Source: Symbiodinium natans (Eukaryota > Sar > Dinophyceae > Suessiales > Symbiodiniaceae). Taken from it: a stretch of DNA of 60,000 nucleotides. Shown one piece after another: positions 49,690-59,955 of this stretch. A model generated the notes under the pieces. It saw only the letters and a list, made by a program, of their open reading frames with translations. It ran no database searches and was not told the origin of the DNA. The position numbers and the translations under genes are program-made. The stretch spans positions 64,001-124,000 of the forward strand of contig CAJNDS010002312.1 of the NCBI GenBank assembly GCA_905221605.1, read 5' to 3'. How positions within the stretch are numbered: position 1 is the stretch's first letter; every line of letters starts with the position of its first letter.

Positions 49690-49802
49690 CTGGGTTTAGG
49701 GTTAGGGTTTAGGGTTTAGGGTTTAGGGTTTAGGGTTTAGGGTTTAGGGTTTAGGGTTTAGGGTTTAGGGTTTAGGGTTTAGGGTTTAGGGTTTAGGGTT
49801 AC
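49690..49802. repeat. TTTAGGG array
   Basis: Sixteen G-strand heptamers, nearly perfect. Confidence 0.95.
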
Positions 49803-49902
49803 ATACCCCACTTGAATCCCCCGCTCTTAAGGACCCAAGAAGATGTGAGTCAAAACTTCCGGTTTGGCGTTTAGGTTCGAGGCTTGGGGTTTAGGGGTTT
49901 AG

Positions 49903-49970
49903 GATTTCGACCCCTTTTGGTTGCGCGCCTTGCTGTTAATACTGCCAGACACTTACTCAGAGCGACAGAG
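49903..49970 (+). CDS. Internal exon with a heptamer acceptor, two open frames
   Basis: The acceptor is TTTAG|GA and the donor GACAGAG|GTAGTA. Frames: FDPFWLRALLLILPDTYSER or RPLLVARLAVNTARHLLRAT. Confidence 0.45.
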
Positions 49971-50242
49971 GTAGTAGTATCGACCTGTATAGACTCGCCC
50001 CTAAACCCTAAACCCTTACTAAACCCCAAACCCCAAACCCAGGAAAGCGGCTGCTGGTTTTTTGGGGCTGAGGGCTTTGAGGGATGAGGGCTTGGTTTGG
50101 GGTTCAGGGTTCAGGGTTAAGGGTTCAGGAAGCAGGGGTTCAGGGTTTAGGTGTAGGGTTTAGGGTTTAGAGTTTAGGGTTTAGGGTTTAGGGTTTGGGG
50201 TTTAGGGTTTAGGGCTTTCTGGTGCGCAGTGGTGAGTTGGGG

Positions 50243-50445
50243 GTTTCTCAAGGGATGGAGACTCGCACCCCTAAGCTTGTACCCCTAAAGGCTCCCCTGA
50301 GTCGAGTCCTAATTTGGCCCCTCTATTCCCTTAGGCATCCTAAAAACGGGACCCCAAAACCCAAGGGTACAACTAGGACCCGGAGTAGCCCCTTATTTCC
50401 TTTTTTTAGGGTTGGGGCTCCCTTATTATCATCCCCTTAAAACTT
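50243..50445. mobile_element. Compound of two dispersed inverted-repeat element fragments
   Basis: GAGACTCGCACCCCTAAGCT is shared with 37545-37675. CTAGGACCCGGAGTAGCCCC (50373-50392) belongs to the CTAGGACCC family. Confidence 0.4.
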
Positions 50446-50756
50446 TGGGGGGGGTGTTGGGGCTTTTGGTTTCGGGGGGGGGGGGGGGGCTGGGCCGGCT
50501 TCGGCGTTGTAGGGTTTAGGTTTAGGGTTTAGGGTTTTGGGGTCTGGGATGTAGGCTTAAAAGGAGTTTTGTGGTCCTCACGTTTAGTCAGCGTTTTCTC
50601 AGGTTTAGGGTGCGAAAACCCCAAGCTCTCCCAGATTGCTAGCCCCGAAGCCCGGGCATCTCTACTTCAGTTGGCTTTATGAGGGTTTAGGGTTTAGGGT
50701 TTAGGGTTGAGGGTTTAGGGTGTCGGGCTTCGCTTTGGGGGGCGAAGAGGCAGAAG

Positions 50757-51017
50757 ATGGATGCTAGTTGCATAGTTGGGTGCGTGTGGGATAACGAAGC
50801 CCTAAACCCTCACCGTTTAGGGCCAACCCCCGAGGCATCCCCAGCCAGGATGCCAAAGTCGTTGGTGAGGGAGGCCACGCAAGCTCCTGCGGGAAAGGCT
50901 GAAAGCCTCTCAAGCCTCGCTTTACTCTGGAAGAGCATTCCGTCCCCACGTCCACGTTTGCTCCTGCCTGGGAAACTGACTCCAGAGACACGCGGCGCTT
51001 TTCCAGACCGTTGTTGA
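50757..51017 (+). CDS. 86-codon ORF, single- or terminal-exon gene, unknown protein
   Basis: ATG 50757 to TGA 51015-51017. It reads MDASCIVGCVWDNEALNPHR, then REATQAPAGKAESLSSLALL and PSPRPRLLLPGKLTPETRGA. A CCCTAAACCCTCACCGTTTAGGG stretch is part of the frame (ALNPHRLG), so heptamer DNA may be coding here. It might instead be an exon reached by splicing. Confidence 0.5.
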   Translation: MDASCIVGCVWDNEALNPHRLGPTPEASPARMPKSLVREATQAPAGKAESLSSLALLWKSIPSPRPRLLLPGKLTPETRGAFPDRC

Positions 51018-51244
51018 CATGAGGTAGTACATCCACAAGAAGAAATCGCACAAACTTACGGACGTTTCCCTTCACGTGGCCGCGGGCTTCAGTTTTTGTT
51101 TTGTGCTTGGATTTCTGCCCCAGAGGTCTTGAACCTTAAGCCCTAAAATCTAAGCAGCTCTATAAGCCCGACACTCCGAGGCGGTTTGGGGTTTAGGGAA
51201 ACCCCAAAACCCCAGATCCGATACCCTAAGCCCTGGTTCCTAAA

Positions 51245-51435
51245 CCCTAAACCCTATGCGTACCCTAAACCCTAAACCCCAAACCCCAAACCCCAAGCCC
51301 TAAACCCCAAACCCCAAACCTAAACCCTAAACCCTAAACCCTAAACCCTAAACCCTAAACCCTAAACCCTAAACCCTAAACCCTAAACCCTAAACCCTAA
51401 ACCCTAAACCCTACACCCTAAACCCTAAACCCCCC
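51245..51435. repeat. CCCCAAA and CCCTAAA array
   Basis: About 190 bp of C-strand units. The exon at 51464 follows. Confidence 0.9.
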
Positions 51436-51463
51436 TGAGCCGTCGATGCTTTGCAGGGTAAAG

Positions 51464-51747
51464 GCCTCCTCCCGGGCGCGGATGTCCGAGAGGGTGGGAA
51501 CACGCTGGGGCCTTGGCCTACGAACCGCGGGAGCTGAAAAGCCCTTACTTGAGGAATAGGGTTTAGGGTTTAGGGTTAGGTTTCAGGCCTTCGGGATCAG
51601 CACCATTGAGCCCAAAGTTCGCCGTAGAAGTTTCTCTGCAGTTGTGAGTGGGTAGTTTCAGGGCCCATGTCCTTCTACAGCCCAAGAAGCAACAGACAAG
51701 CACCCTGTTTTGTTCAGATTCGTGAATAACCTCGGAAGGACTCATGG
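51464..51747 (+). CDS. Three exons separated by 26- and 18-nt introns, unknown protein
   Basis: Exons 51464-51560 (gtaaag|G, CPRGWEHAGALAYEPRELKS, AGG|GTTTAG), 51587-51643 (ggtttcag|GCC, AFGISTIEPKVRRRSFSAV) and 51662-51747 (tagtttcag|GGC, GPCPSTAQEATDKHPVLFRF, CATGG|GTTTAG) keep one frame at phase 0. Intron 1 (26 nt) is heptamer-derived, GTTTAG...TTTCAG. Intron 2 (18 nt) is GTGAGTGGGTAGTTTCAG and contains an in-frame TAG. The continuous coding composition on both sides is the main support. An alternative reading of the first exon in another frame ends at TAG 51557-51559. Confidence 0.55.
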
Positions 51748-51986
51748 GTTTAGGGGGGGTTCGAGGTTAGGGGTTTTGAGGTTTGGGCTTAGTTCTAGGC
51801 TTCACGTGGCAGCCCTGAACCCTAAACCCTAAACCCTGGACCCTGGACCCTGGCAAGGGCCGTTGCCTCTTTGGGGGTCTGAACCATACGGATTAGAGGT
51901 TGATTAATTCAAATGAAAGTTTGGGGGCAACCCTAAACGCTAAGCCCTAAACCCGAAACCCTAAGCCCTAGACCCTGAACCCCATC

Positions 51987-52070
51987 GTATCGGGGTTCGA
52001 TTGTCCGAAAGTGTGGGCCATGTTTGGTGGGGAAGGCTATAGAAGACACTATACTAAAGGCCACCAAAGG
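51987..52070 (+). CDS. Exon, unknown protein
   Basis: Reads SGFDCPKVWAMFGGEGYRRH then YTKGHQ and ends CAAAG|GCCCTC (GC donor). Confidence 0.5.
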
Positions 52071-52213
52071 CCCTCAACCCTAGAGTTTAGGGTTCAGGGT
52101 TTAAGGTTTAGGTTTAGGGGGTTTGGGGTTTTGGGGGGTTTGGGGTTTAGGGCTTAGGGTTTAGGGTTTGGGGTTTGGGGTTTAGGGTTTGGGGTTTGGG
52201 GTTTGGGGTTTAG

Positions 52214-52254
52214 AACAAACAACATTGAAAAGGTGCACCAGGCAGGGTCTTTCA
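52214..52254 (+). CDS. Small exon with a heptamer acceptor
   Basis: GTTTAG|A opens TNNIEKVHQAGSF and ends TTCAG|GATC (GA donor). Confidence 0.4.
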
Positions 52255-52601
52255 GGATCTTGTTGGGGGATTAGGGTTTGAAATTTCGGGTTTAAGGGTT
52301 TCGGGTTTAGGAGGGCGTCTTGGAGGTTTTTGGGATTTTACGGTTTGTGGCTTTTGGGTTCAGGGTTTAGGGTTTGGGGTTTTGCATTTACGGTTTTCGG
52401 GTGTCAGGATTTTCGGTCACGGATCGTAGGTTTCGTGTTTTTCGGTCTTAGTGGTTTAGCCCTCCCCCCCCCCCCCTCGCACCGAGGCCTAACAAGCCCA
52501 AAATGCAAACATCTCAAGGTCCTAAACCCGAAGCCCTAAGCCCTAAGCCCTAAGCCTGAACCCCTAAAGCCCAAGCCCCACCCCAAACCTCAAGCCTGAA
52601 G

Positions 52602-52650
52602 GGACCCAGGACTTTCATGTCATCCCCCCGAGCAAGTGTTTCAAGGAAGG
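52602..52650 (+). CDS. Small exon, unknown protein
   Basis: gcctgaag|GG opens TQDFHVIPPSKCFKE and ends GGAAGG|GTTTCG. Confidence 0.45.
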
Positions 52651-52801
52651 GTTTCGAGGTTGAGGTCAGCCAAACTCCCAAACCCGAACCCTAAACCCTA
52701 AACCCGGAACCCTAAAACCTAAACCCTCAACCCGGAACCATAAACCCTAAACCCTAAACCCTAAGCCCGCAGCCCTAAGCCCCAAGCCCTAAGCTCCAAA
52801 G

Positions 52802-52937
52802 CCTTGCCTCGAGTTCCCCCACTAAACAGTGGACAGTTGCAAGCAGGCTGCCCCCCCCCGCCCTCCCCCCCCTCCCCCTTCGCCAAGTGATAAGTTGGGC
52901 GAGAATGGCCCTAACGAGAGTTGTATTTCTTGTTATG
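52802..52937 (+). CDS. Two possible small exons around a C-rich tract
   Basis: 52802-52846 (LPRVPPLNSGQLQA, or ASSSPTKQWTVAS in another frame, CAG|GCTGCC) and about 52893-52937 (LGENGPNESCISCY). Confidence 0.3.
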
Positions 52938-53019
52938 TAGGTTTCGGGTTTGGGTTTACGGTTTAGGGTTTGGGGTTTCGGCTTCCTTTCGCAATTTTAG
53001 TAGCCCCTCCTTTTGCAAG

Positions 53020-53111
53020 GAGTGCGCCTGGCGTGATCTATCCCAGCGGTGACTGGGAGTTTGTGAACAACAAGCGCCTGGGTGTTGAACCATTGGGAAT
53101 TCAATGGTCAG
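53020..53111 (+). CDS. Internal exon, unknown protein
   Basis: tccttttgcaag|G opens SAPGVIYPSGDWEFVNNKRL then GVEPLGIQWS and ends TCAG|GATTCT (GA donor). The frame also continues upstream to 52970 without a stop. Confidence 0.55.
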
Positions 53112-53217
53112 GATTCTTAGGTTTAGGGTTTAGGAGTTTAGGGTTTAGGGTTTATGGTTTAGGGTTCAGGGTTAGGGTTTAGGGTTAGGGCTGAGGGTTT
53201 GGCATCATTTTCTTGAG

Positions 53218-53308
53218 TACCTTAAAGATCTCAAAACCCCTTGATGGGCCATTGATTTTGAAAATGTTGACATCTCAGCCAGTAAGGAGTCGCAATGTTC
53301 GGGCATAA
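53218..53308 (+). CDS. Terminal exon, basic C-terminus
   Basis: tttcttgag|T opens TLKISKPLDGPLILKMLTSQ then PVRSRNVRA and TAA 53306-53308. Confidence 0.5.
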
Positions 53309-53407
53309 GGCTCTCAAGCTTAAAGCCTAGACTAGACCCTGCACCCGAAACCCTAAAGCCTTCACCCTAAGCCCTAAACCCTAAACCCTAAACCCTCAAC
53401 CCTAAAC

Positions 53408-53509
53408 GAGCTAGGGCTTCTTCGGGCGTGTGGTGTTGCACTTTGGTTTCAGCTTACAGGGCCCCATGCAACCAAGCGCCATCCCTCAAGAAACGCGCAG
53501 AATTCCTAA
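53408..53509 (+). CDS. Possible terminal exon
   Basis: Open frame ELGLLRACGVALWFQLTGPH then ATKRHPSRNAQNS and TAA. An acceptor-like ttggtttcagcttacag lies inside, so the true exon may start at 53460 in another frame. Confidence 0.35.
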   Translation, partial: ELGLLRACGVALWFQLTGPHATKRHPSRNAQNS

Positions 53510-53559
53510 GCCCGACGTCCTAAGTCCTAAACCCAAAGACCCTAAACCCTGAGCCCGAA

Positions 53560-54075
53560 ACCCTAAGCCCTAAACCCCAGACCCTAAACCCTAGACCCTA
53601 AACCCTGACCCCGAAACCCGAAACCCGAAACCCTAAACCCTAAGCCCTAAACCCGAAACCCTAAACCCCAAACCCCAAACCCCAAACCCTAAACCCTACA
53701 CCCTGAACCCTAAACCCTAAACCCTAAACCCTAAACCCTAAACCCTAAACCCTAAACCCTAAACCCTAAACCCTAAACCCTAAACCCTAAACCCTAAACC
53801 CTAAACCCTAAACCCTAAACCCTAAACCCTAAAACCTAAACCCTAAACCCAAAACCCTAAACCCTAAACCCTAAACCCTAAACCCTAAACCCTAAACCCT
53901 AAACCCTAAACCCTAAACCCTAAACCCTAAACCCTAAACCCTAAACCCTAAACCCTAAACCCTAAACCCTAAACCCTAAACCCTAAACCCTAAACCCTAA
54001 CCCTAAACCCTAAACCCTAAACCCTAAACCCTAAACCCTAAACCCTAAACCCTAAACCCTAAACCCTAAACCCAC
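53560..54075. repeat. Longest CCCTAAA array in the window
   Basis: About 500 bp, mostly perfect heptamers from 53700, with CCCGAAA and CCCCAAA units at the left edge. Confidence 0.95.
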
Positions 54076-54149
54076 CGCTTGAAGGAAGACCCAGATCCCC
54101 CACTACCAACTCCTGGCTTCCATGCCGAGCAAAGCAAGCGTGAAATTAG

Positions 54150-54520
54150 GGATCAGGGTTTCGGGTTCAGGGTTTGGGGTTTAGGGATTGGGGATTAGGG
54201 TTATGGTTTGGGGTTTAGGGTTTAGGGCTTAGGGTTTAGGGATTAGGGATTAGGGTTTAGGGTTTGGGGTTTGGGGTTTAGGGCTTAGGGGTTTAAGGCT
54301 TATGGGGCTTATAGGGTGCAGGGTTTAAGGTTTATAGGGTTTATGGGGTTTAGGGTTCATGGGGGTTATAGGGCTTATAGGGCTTATAGGGTTTAGGGTT
54401 TAGGGTTTAGGGCTCATAAGTTTATATGGGGTTATAGGGTTTATAGGGTTCATAGGGTGTGTAGGGCTTATGGGGCTTACAGGGCTTATAGGGCTTATAG
54501 GGTTTAGGGTTTAGGGTGGC
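54150..54520. repeat. Degenerate G-strand array with GGGTTTATA/GGGCTTATA units
   Basis: TTTAGGG units grade into TTATAGGG units (54300-54500), the inverse of the CCCTATAAA units at 1060-1200. Confidence 0.85.
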
Positions 54521-54617
54521 AACAGTGGCCCTAAGACTTTGTAATCCTCGAACTCTTGACCAAGGCCTTGAGCCTCTAATCCCAAGCGCTTGAAACCTTT
54601 GCCAATCGCCCTGAATC

Positions 54618-54745
54618 ACCCTCAACCCTCAGCCCTCAGCCCTCAGCCCTCAGCCCTCAGCCCTCAGCCCTCAACCCTCAACCCTCAACCCTCAACCCTA
54701 AACCCTGAACCCTAAACCCTAGACCCTAAACCCTAAACCTCAATT
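54618..54745. repeat. CCCTCAG/CCCTCAA/CCCTAAA array
   Basis: Three consecutive homogenised unit types in C-strand orientation. Confidence 0.9.
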
Positions 54746-54763
54746 GACCACATGAAGCGACAG

Positions 54764-54824
54764 AGATCACAAGGTGCATCTTCTACTTCACGCCCGACAT
54801 GGCCCTCTATGACAAGCAGCGCCG
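54764..54824 (+). CDS. Internal exon, unknown protein
   Basis: aagcgacag|AG opens ITRCIFYFTPDMALYDKQR and ends CGCCG|GTGTCC. Confidence 0.5.
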
Positions 54825-55000
54825 GTGTCCTCAGAGATGGCTATTTTTCAGTGTTTAGGGTTTAGGGTTTAGGAACCCTAAACCCTAAACCCTAAACCCA
54901 AATAGAATCAAATCCTTAAAACTGGTACCCCCCCCCCCCCCCCCCCGTGGGTGGCTTAAATAGGGTCTATTTGGAAGCTGGGACTCGGGTTTTCTTATAG

Positions 55001-55073
55001 CCATACACGTTTCCACGAGGGTACGCTGCTGTCACGTCAGTCGTACTATGGAGGCCTCAGGAACAAGAACCAG
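55001..55073 (+). CDS. Internal exon, frame ambiguous
   Basis: Strong acceptor gggttttcttatag and donor AACCAG|GTAGTT. Two frames are plausible: HEGTLLSRQSYYGGLRNKNQ or PYTFPRGYAAVTSVVLWRPQ. Confidence 0.45.
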
Positions 55074-55079
55074 GTAGTT

Positions 55080-57660
55080 CCTCTTTTCTCTTCTCTTTTT
55101 CTCCTCAATCCTAAAGTCGAAGGCTCTCGTGAGGAGAAGAGAAGGGAGAGAAGGAGGGAAAGATAAGAGGAACACGATTTTCATGGGAAGAGCCAAGAAA
55201 AGAATAGAAGAGAGATAAAACAAGGCGCAAAGAAGATGGTACTCTTCTTTATCTATCCTCTCTCCCTTATCTCTCCGTTCCCTCTGTCTTTTCGAAATGA
55301 GAAAAACAAAAAGAAAGATGAAAAGAAGAAGGGTTAGGAAAAGAGCCGAAGAGATAGGCCGAAAAGAGGGGTATGGTGAAGTACGGCAAAGGTCCACGCA
55401 CAAGGAGTCACCTTCTGCTTACCCTTCCACTGCTTGATTTTACAAGCTCCTTTCTTGTGTTTTATCAGTTAAAATTAAAAGGAAACAGAAGGAGAGAAGG
55501 GAAAGGGAAGTGAGAGAGGAGAGACAACAAGGAGGCCATTTTAATTTCCTGTGAGTTATCAAAAGGAATGCAATATTATGGGAAGAGCAATGGAAAAAAA
55601 GAGTGGAAGAGAAATTAAGACAGGAGAGGGAGGTGCAAAAATAAGGCAAAGAGAAGATGGTGCCGTTTTCATCTCACCTCTCGTTCTTATCTTCCTCTTC
55701 TCTGGTTCTTTTCCCTGTGAAATAAAAAACAAAAGGAAGGACAATGAACATATAAAGGAACCCGTTTTCGTTTTCCGTTTGGGCACAAGGAAAAAAACAG
55801 AGGCGATAGGGCGAGAGGAGGGGTTTGCTGAAGCATGGGGAGGGTGTACGGGCAAGGGGCCAACTCCGCCCACTTCCCCCATCCATTGAAAGAGGAAAAG
55901 GAACAGGGCCTCCATTCCCCTCTTATTCTTCCTTTCTTGCGTTTTTGTCGTTTAGAAGGGAACAGGAGAAGAGGAGGGAGAGAGAAGGAGAGAGGAGACA
56001 TAAAAAGGGTTGCATTTTTAATGGGAAGAGCAAAGAAAAGACCAGAAGAGAGATGATGGGAGAAGAGGGGGAGACAAAACAAGGCGCACAGAAAATGGGC
56101 AGATAAGAAGAGAGGAAAGGGAATGACCAAGTACAATGAGGAGTTCTTCAATTTCCCTCCCTATCTCTTATGTTACTTTTCCTTCTTGTGGGGTGTCCCT
56201 TTTTCTCTTGAAGATGCAGAAAACGATTGAAAAGGACACCCGTTCCATCGCCCATATGTAGGGAAAAAGAGAGAGAATCATGAGCATCAGCTGGGCTTGC
56301 TGCCAATCCAACATGGGCGTCCCTTTTAATCGCATTCTGTGTCCTTTTTTCTCGCTTGAAGATGCAGAAAACGATCCAAAAGCACATCTGTTGGAGGAAG
56401 AGAGAAGGAGAGAGGAGAGATACCAAGGATTGCATATTTAATGGGAAGAGCAAGGAAGAGAATAGAAGACAGATGAATAGAGAAGATGGCGCTCTTCTTT
56501 ATCTATTCTCTCTCCCTTGTTTCTCCCTTCCCTCTTTCTTTTCGAAATGAGAAAAACAAAAAGGAAGAACTATGAGAAGGAGAAGAGTAAGGAAAGGAAC
56601 AGAAGAGATAGGCCGAGAGGATGAATATGATGGAGTATTATGGAAAGGCTCACGCGCAAGGAGTCACCCTCTGCTTACCTTTTCACTGCTTTATCATATG
56701 AGTTCCTTTCTTGTGTTTTATCAGTTAAAAGGAAGCGGAAGAAGAGAAGGGAAAGGGAAGTGAGAGAGGAAAGATAACAAGGATGCTATGTTTCCCGAAG
56801 CGTGCTGCAAGGAATAGAAGAGACAGGAAGCAAGGAGACGGAATCACAAAATAAGGCGCAAAGCTGTACATATCATCTCTCCCTTGTCTCTCCCTATTCC
56901 CTTTCGAACTAGAAAAAACCATTCTTGCTTTTCACAGATAGGTTCCCTCTCTCCTCTTCAGGAAATCCCCTTTCCCTTATGTTGCTTTTTGAAGCGAATA
57001 AGAAAAATAGCAGATAAGAAGAGAGGAAAGGGTCAATTTCCCTCCCTATCTCTTATGTTGCTTTTCCTTCTTGTGGGGTGTCCCTGTTTCTCTTGAAGAT
57101 GCAGAAAACGATTGAAAAGGACACCCGTTCCATCGCCCATGTGTAGGGAAAGAGAGAGAATCATGAGCATCAGCTGGGCTTGCTGCCAATCCAACATGGG
57201 CGTCCCTTTTAATCGCAGTCTGTGTCCTTTTTTCTCGCTTGAAGATGCAGAAAACGATCCAAAAGCACATCTGTTGGAGGAAGAGAGAAGGAGAGAGGAG
57301 AGATACCAAGGATTGCATATTTAATGGGAAGAGCAAGGAAGAGAATAGAAGACAGATGAATAGAGAAGAGGGAGAGACAAAACAAGGCGCAGAGAAGATG
57401 GCACTCTTCTTTATCTATTCTCTCTCCCTTGTTTCTCCCTTCCCTCTTTCTTTTCGAAATGAGAAAAACAAAAAGGAAGAACTATGAGAAGGAGAAGAGT
57501 AAGGAAAGGAACAGAAGAGATAGGCCGAGAGGATGAATATGATGGAGTATTATGGAAAGGCTCACGCGCAAGGAGTCACCCTCTGCTTACCTTTCCACTG
57601 CTTTATCATATGAGTTCCTTTCTTGTGTTTTATCAGCAGAAGAGAAGGGAAAAGCAAAAA
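55080..57660. repeat. Purine/pyrimidine-biased region with long degenerate direct repeats
   Basis: GAAGAGAAAGGGA-type DNA with interspersed pyrimidine stretches. The block around GGAGTCACCCTCTGCTTACC recurs near 55400, 56655 and 57570. The block GGGGTGTCCCTNTTTCTCTTG recurs at about 56190 and 57075, so a unit of about 0.9-1.25 kb is duplicated, best preserved between 56190-56720 and 57075-57640. It contains no heptamers. The Lys/Arg/Glu- and Ser/Leu/Phe-rich open frames are compositional artefacts. Confidence 0.75.
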
Positions 57661-57664
57661 TTGA

Positions 57665-59955
57665 GCCCAACATTTTAGGACCAGGGCTTGCGATCTGACT
57701 CTTTGGAGCAAAAATCGATTCCAAAATCTTAGGGACCAGGGCTTGCGATGTTACTCTTTGGAGCAAGAAATGAGCCCAAAATCTTAAAGACCGGGGCTTG
57801 CGATTTCACCTTTTGGAGCAAATACTGGGCCCAAAATCTTAGGGACCAGGGCTTGCAATTTGACTCCGTGGAGCACAAATCGACCCCGAAATCTTAGGGA
57901 CCAGGGCTTGCGATTTGACTCTGTGGAGCACAAATCGACCCCGAAAACTTAGGGACCAGGGCTTGCGATTTGACTCTTTGGAGCAAAAATCGACCCAAAA
58001 ATCTAAGGGACCAGGGCTTGCGATTTTACTCTTTGGCGCAAAAACTGGGCCCCAAATCTTAGGGACCAGGGCTTGCGATGTCACTCTTTGGAGCAAAATT
58101 GAACCCAAAGTCTTAGGGACCAGGGCTTGCGATTTGACTCTTTGGAGCAAAAACTGTGCCCAAAATCTTAGGGAGCAGGGTTTGCGATTTGACTCTTTGG
58201 AGCAAAAACTGGGCCCCAAATCTTAGGGACCAGGGCTTGCGGTTTGACTCTTTGGAGCAAAAATTGAACCCAAAATCTTAGGGACCAGGGCTTGCGATTT
58301 GACTCTTTGAACCAAAAACTGGGCCCAAAATCTTAGGGACAAGGGCTTGCGATGTCACTCTTTGGAGCAAAAAATGAACCCAAAATCTTAGGGACCAGGG
58401 CTTGCGATTTGACTCTTTGGAGCAAAAACTGGGCCCCAAATCTTAGGGACCAGGGCTTGCGATTTGACTCTTTGGAGCAAAAATTGAACCCAAAATCTTA
58501 GGGACCAGGGCTTGCGATTTGACTCTTCGGAGCAAAAACTGGGCCCAAGATCTTAGGGACCAGGGCTTGCGATGTCACTCTTTGGAGCAACAATGAATGC
58601 AAAATCTTAGGGACCAGGGCCTGCGATTTGACTCTTTGGAGCAAAAATTGAACCCAAAATCTTAGGGACCAGGGCTTGCGATTTGACTCTTTGGAGCAAA
58701 AACTGGGCCCAAGATCTTAGGGACCAGGGCTTGCGATGTCACTCTTTGGAGCAAAAAATGAACCCAAAATCTTAGGGACCAGGGCTTGCGATTTGACTCT
58801 TTGGAGCAAAAACTGGGCCCCAAATCTTAGGGACCAGGGCTTGCGATGTCACTCTTTGGAGCAAAAAACGAACCCAAAATCTTAAGGACCAGGGCTTGCG
58901 ATGTCACTCTTTGGAGCAAAAATTGAACCCAAAATCTTAGGGACCAGGACTTGCGATGTCACTCTTTGGAGCAAAAACTGGGCCCCAAATCTTAGGGACC
59001 AGGGCTTGCGATTTGACTCTTTGGAGCAAAAACTGGGCCCAAAATCTTAGGGACCAGGGCTTGCGATGTTACTCTTTGGAGCAAAAACTGGGCCCCAAAT
59101 CTTAGGGACCAGGGCTTGCGATGTCACTCTTTGGAGCAAAAATTGAACCCAAAATCTTAGGGACCAGGACTTGCGATGTCACTCTTTGGAGCAAAAACTG
59201 GGCCCCCAATCTTAGGGACCAGAGCTTGCGATGTCACTCTTTGGAGCAAAAATTGAACCCAAAATCTTAGGGACCAGGGCTTGCGATTTGACTCTTCGGA
59301 GCAAAAACTGGGCCCCAAATCTTAGGGACCAGGGCTTGCGATGTTACTCTTTGGAGCAAAGATTGAACCCAAAATCTTAGGGACCAGGGCTTGCGATTTG
59401 ACCCTTTGGAGCAAAAACTGGGCCCAAAATCTTAGGGACCAGGGCTTGCGATTTGACTCTTTGGAGCAACTGGGCCCAAGATCTTAGGGACCAGGGCTTG
59501 CGATGTCACTCTTTTGGGCAAGAAATGGGCCCAAAATCTTAGGGAGCAGGGCTTGCGATTTGACCCTTTGGAGCAAAATCTGTGCCCCAAATCTTAGGGA
59601 CCAGGGCTTGCGGTTTGACTCTGTGGAGCAAAAATTGAACCCGAAATCTTCGGGACCAGGGCTTGCGATTTGACTCTTCGGAGCAAGAAATGAGCCCAAA
59701 ATCTTAAGGACCAGGGCTTGCTTTGGAGCAAAAAACTGAGTCCAAAATCTTAGGGACCAGGGCTTGCGATTTGACTCTTTGGAGCAAAAACTGGGCCCCA
59801 AATAATAGGGACCAGGGCTTGCGATGTTACTCTTTGGGGCAAGAAATGAGCCCAAAATCTTAGGGACCAGGGCTTGCGATGTTACTCTTTGGGGCAGCTC
59901 AAAATCTTAGGGACCAGGGCTTGCGATGTCACTTTTTGGAGCAAAAACTGTGCCC
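57665..59955. repeat. 55-bp satellite, about 42 copies
   Basis: Unit: CTTAGGGACCAGGGCTTGCG, then ATTTGACTCTTTGGAGCAAA, then AACTGGGCCCCAAAT. Two main variants alternate: TTTGACTC...AACTGGGCCC and TGTCACTC...ATTGAACCC. Indels of one to a few bases and a truncated unit near 59720 occur. Frames run through it on both strands (SQALVPKILG-type peptides) and are not genes. It decays at 59955. Confidence 0.95.

Noticed and set aside
55032-57678. About twenty open frames of 60-154 codons, Lys/Arg/Glu-rich or Ser/Leu/Phe-rich
   Set aside because: Compositional artefacts of purine/pyrimidine-biased DNA. They occur on both strands at once and follow the duplication.
57839-59855. Open frames of 103-126 codons in the 55-bp satellite, both strands
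   Set aside because: Repetitive SQALVPK/CDLTLWS-type peptides are by-products of the satellite; there is no start context or splice signal.
57665-59955. CRISPR-like array
   Set aside because: Units are contiguous and nearly identical, with no unique spacers, in a eukaryotic context.
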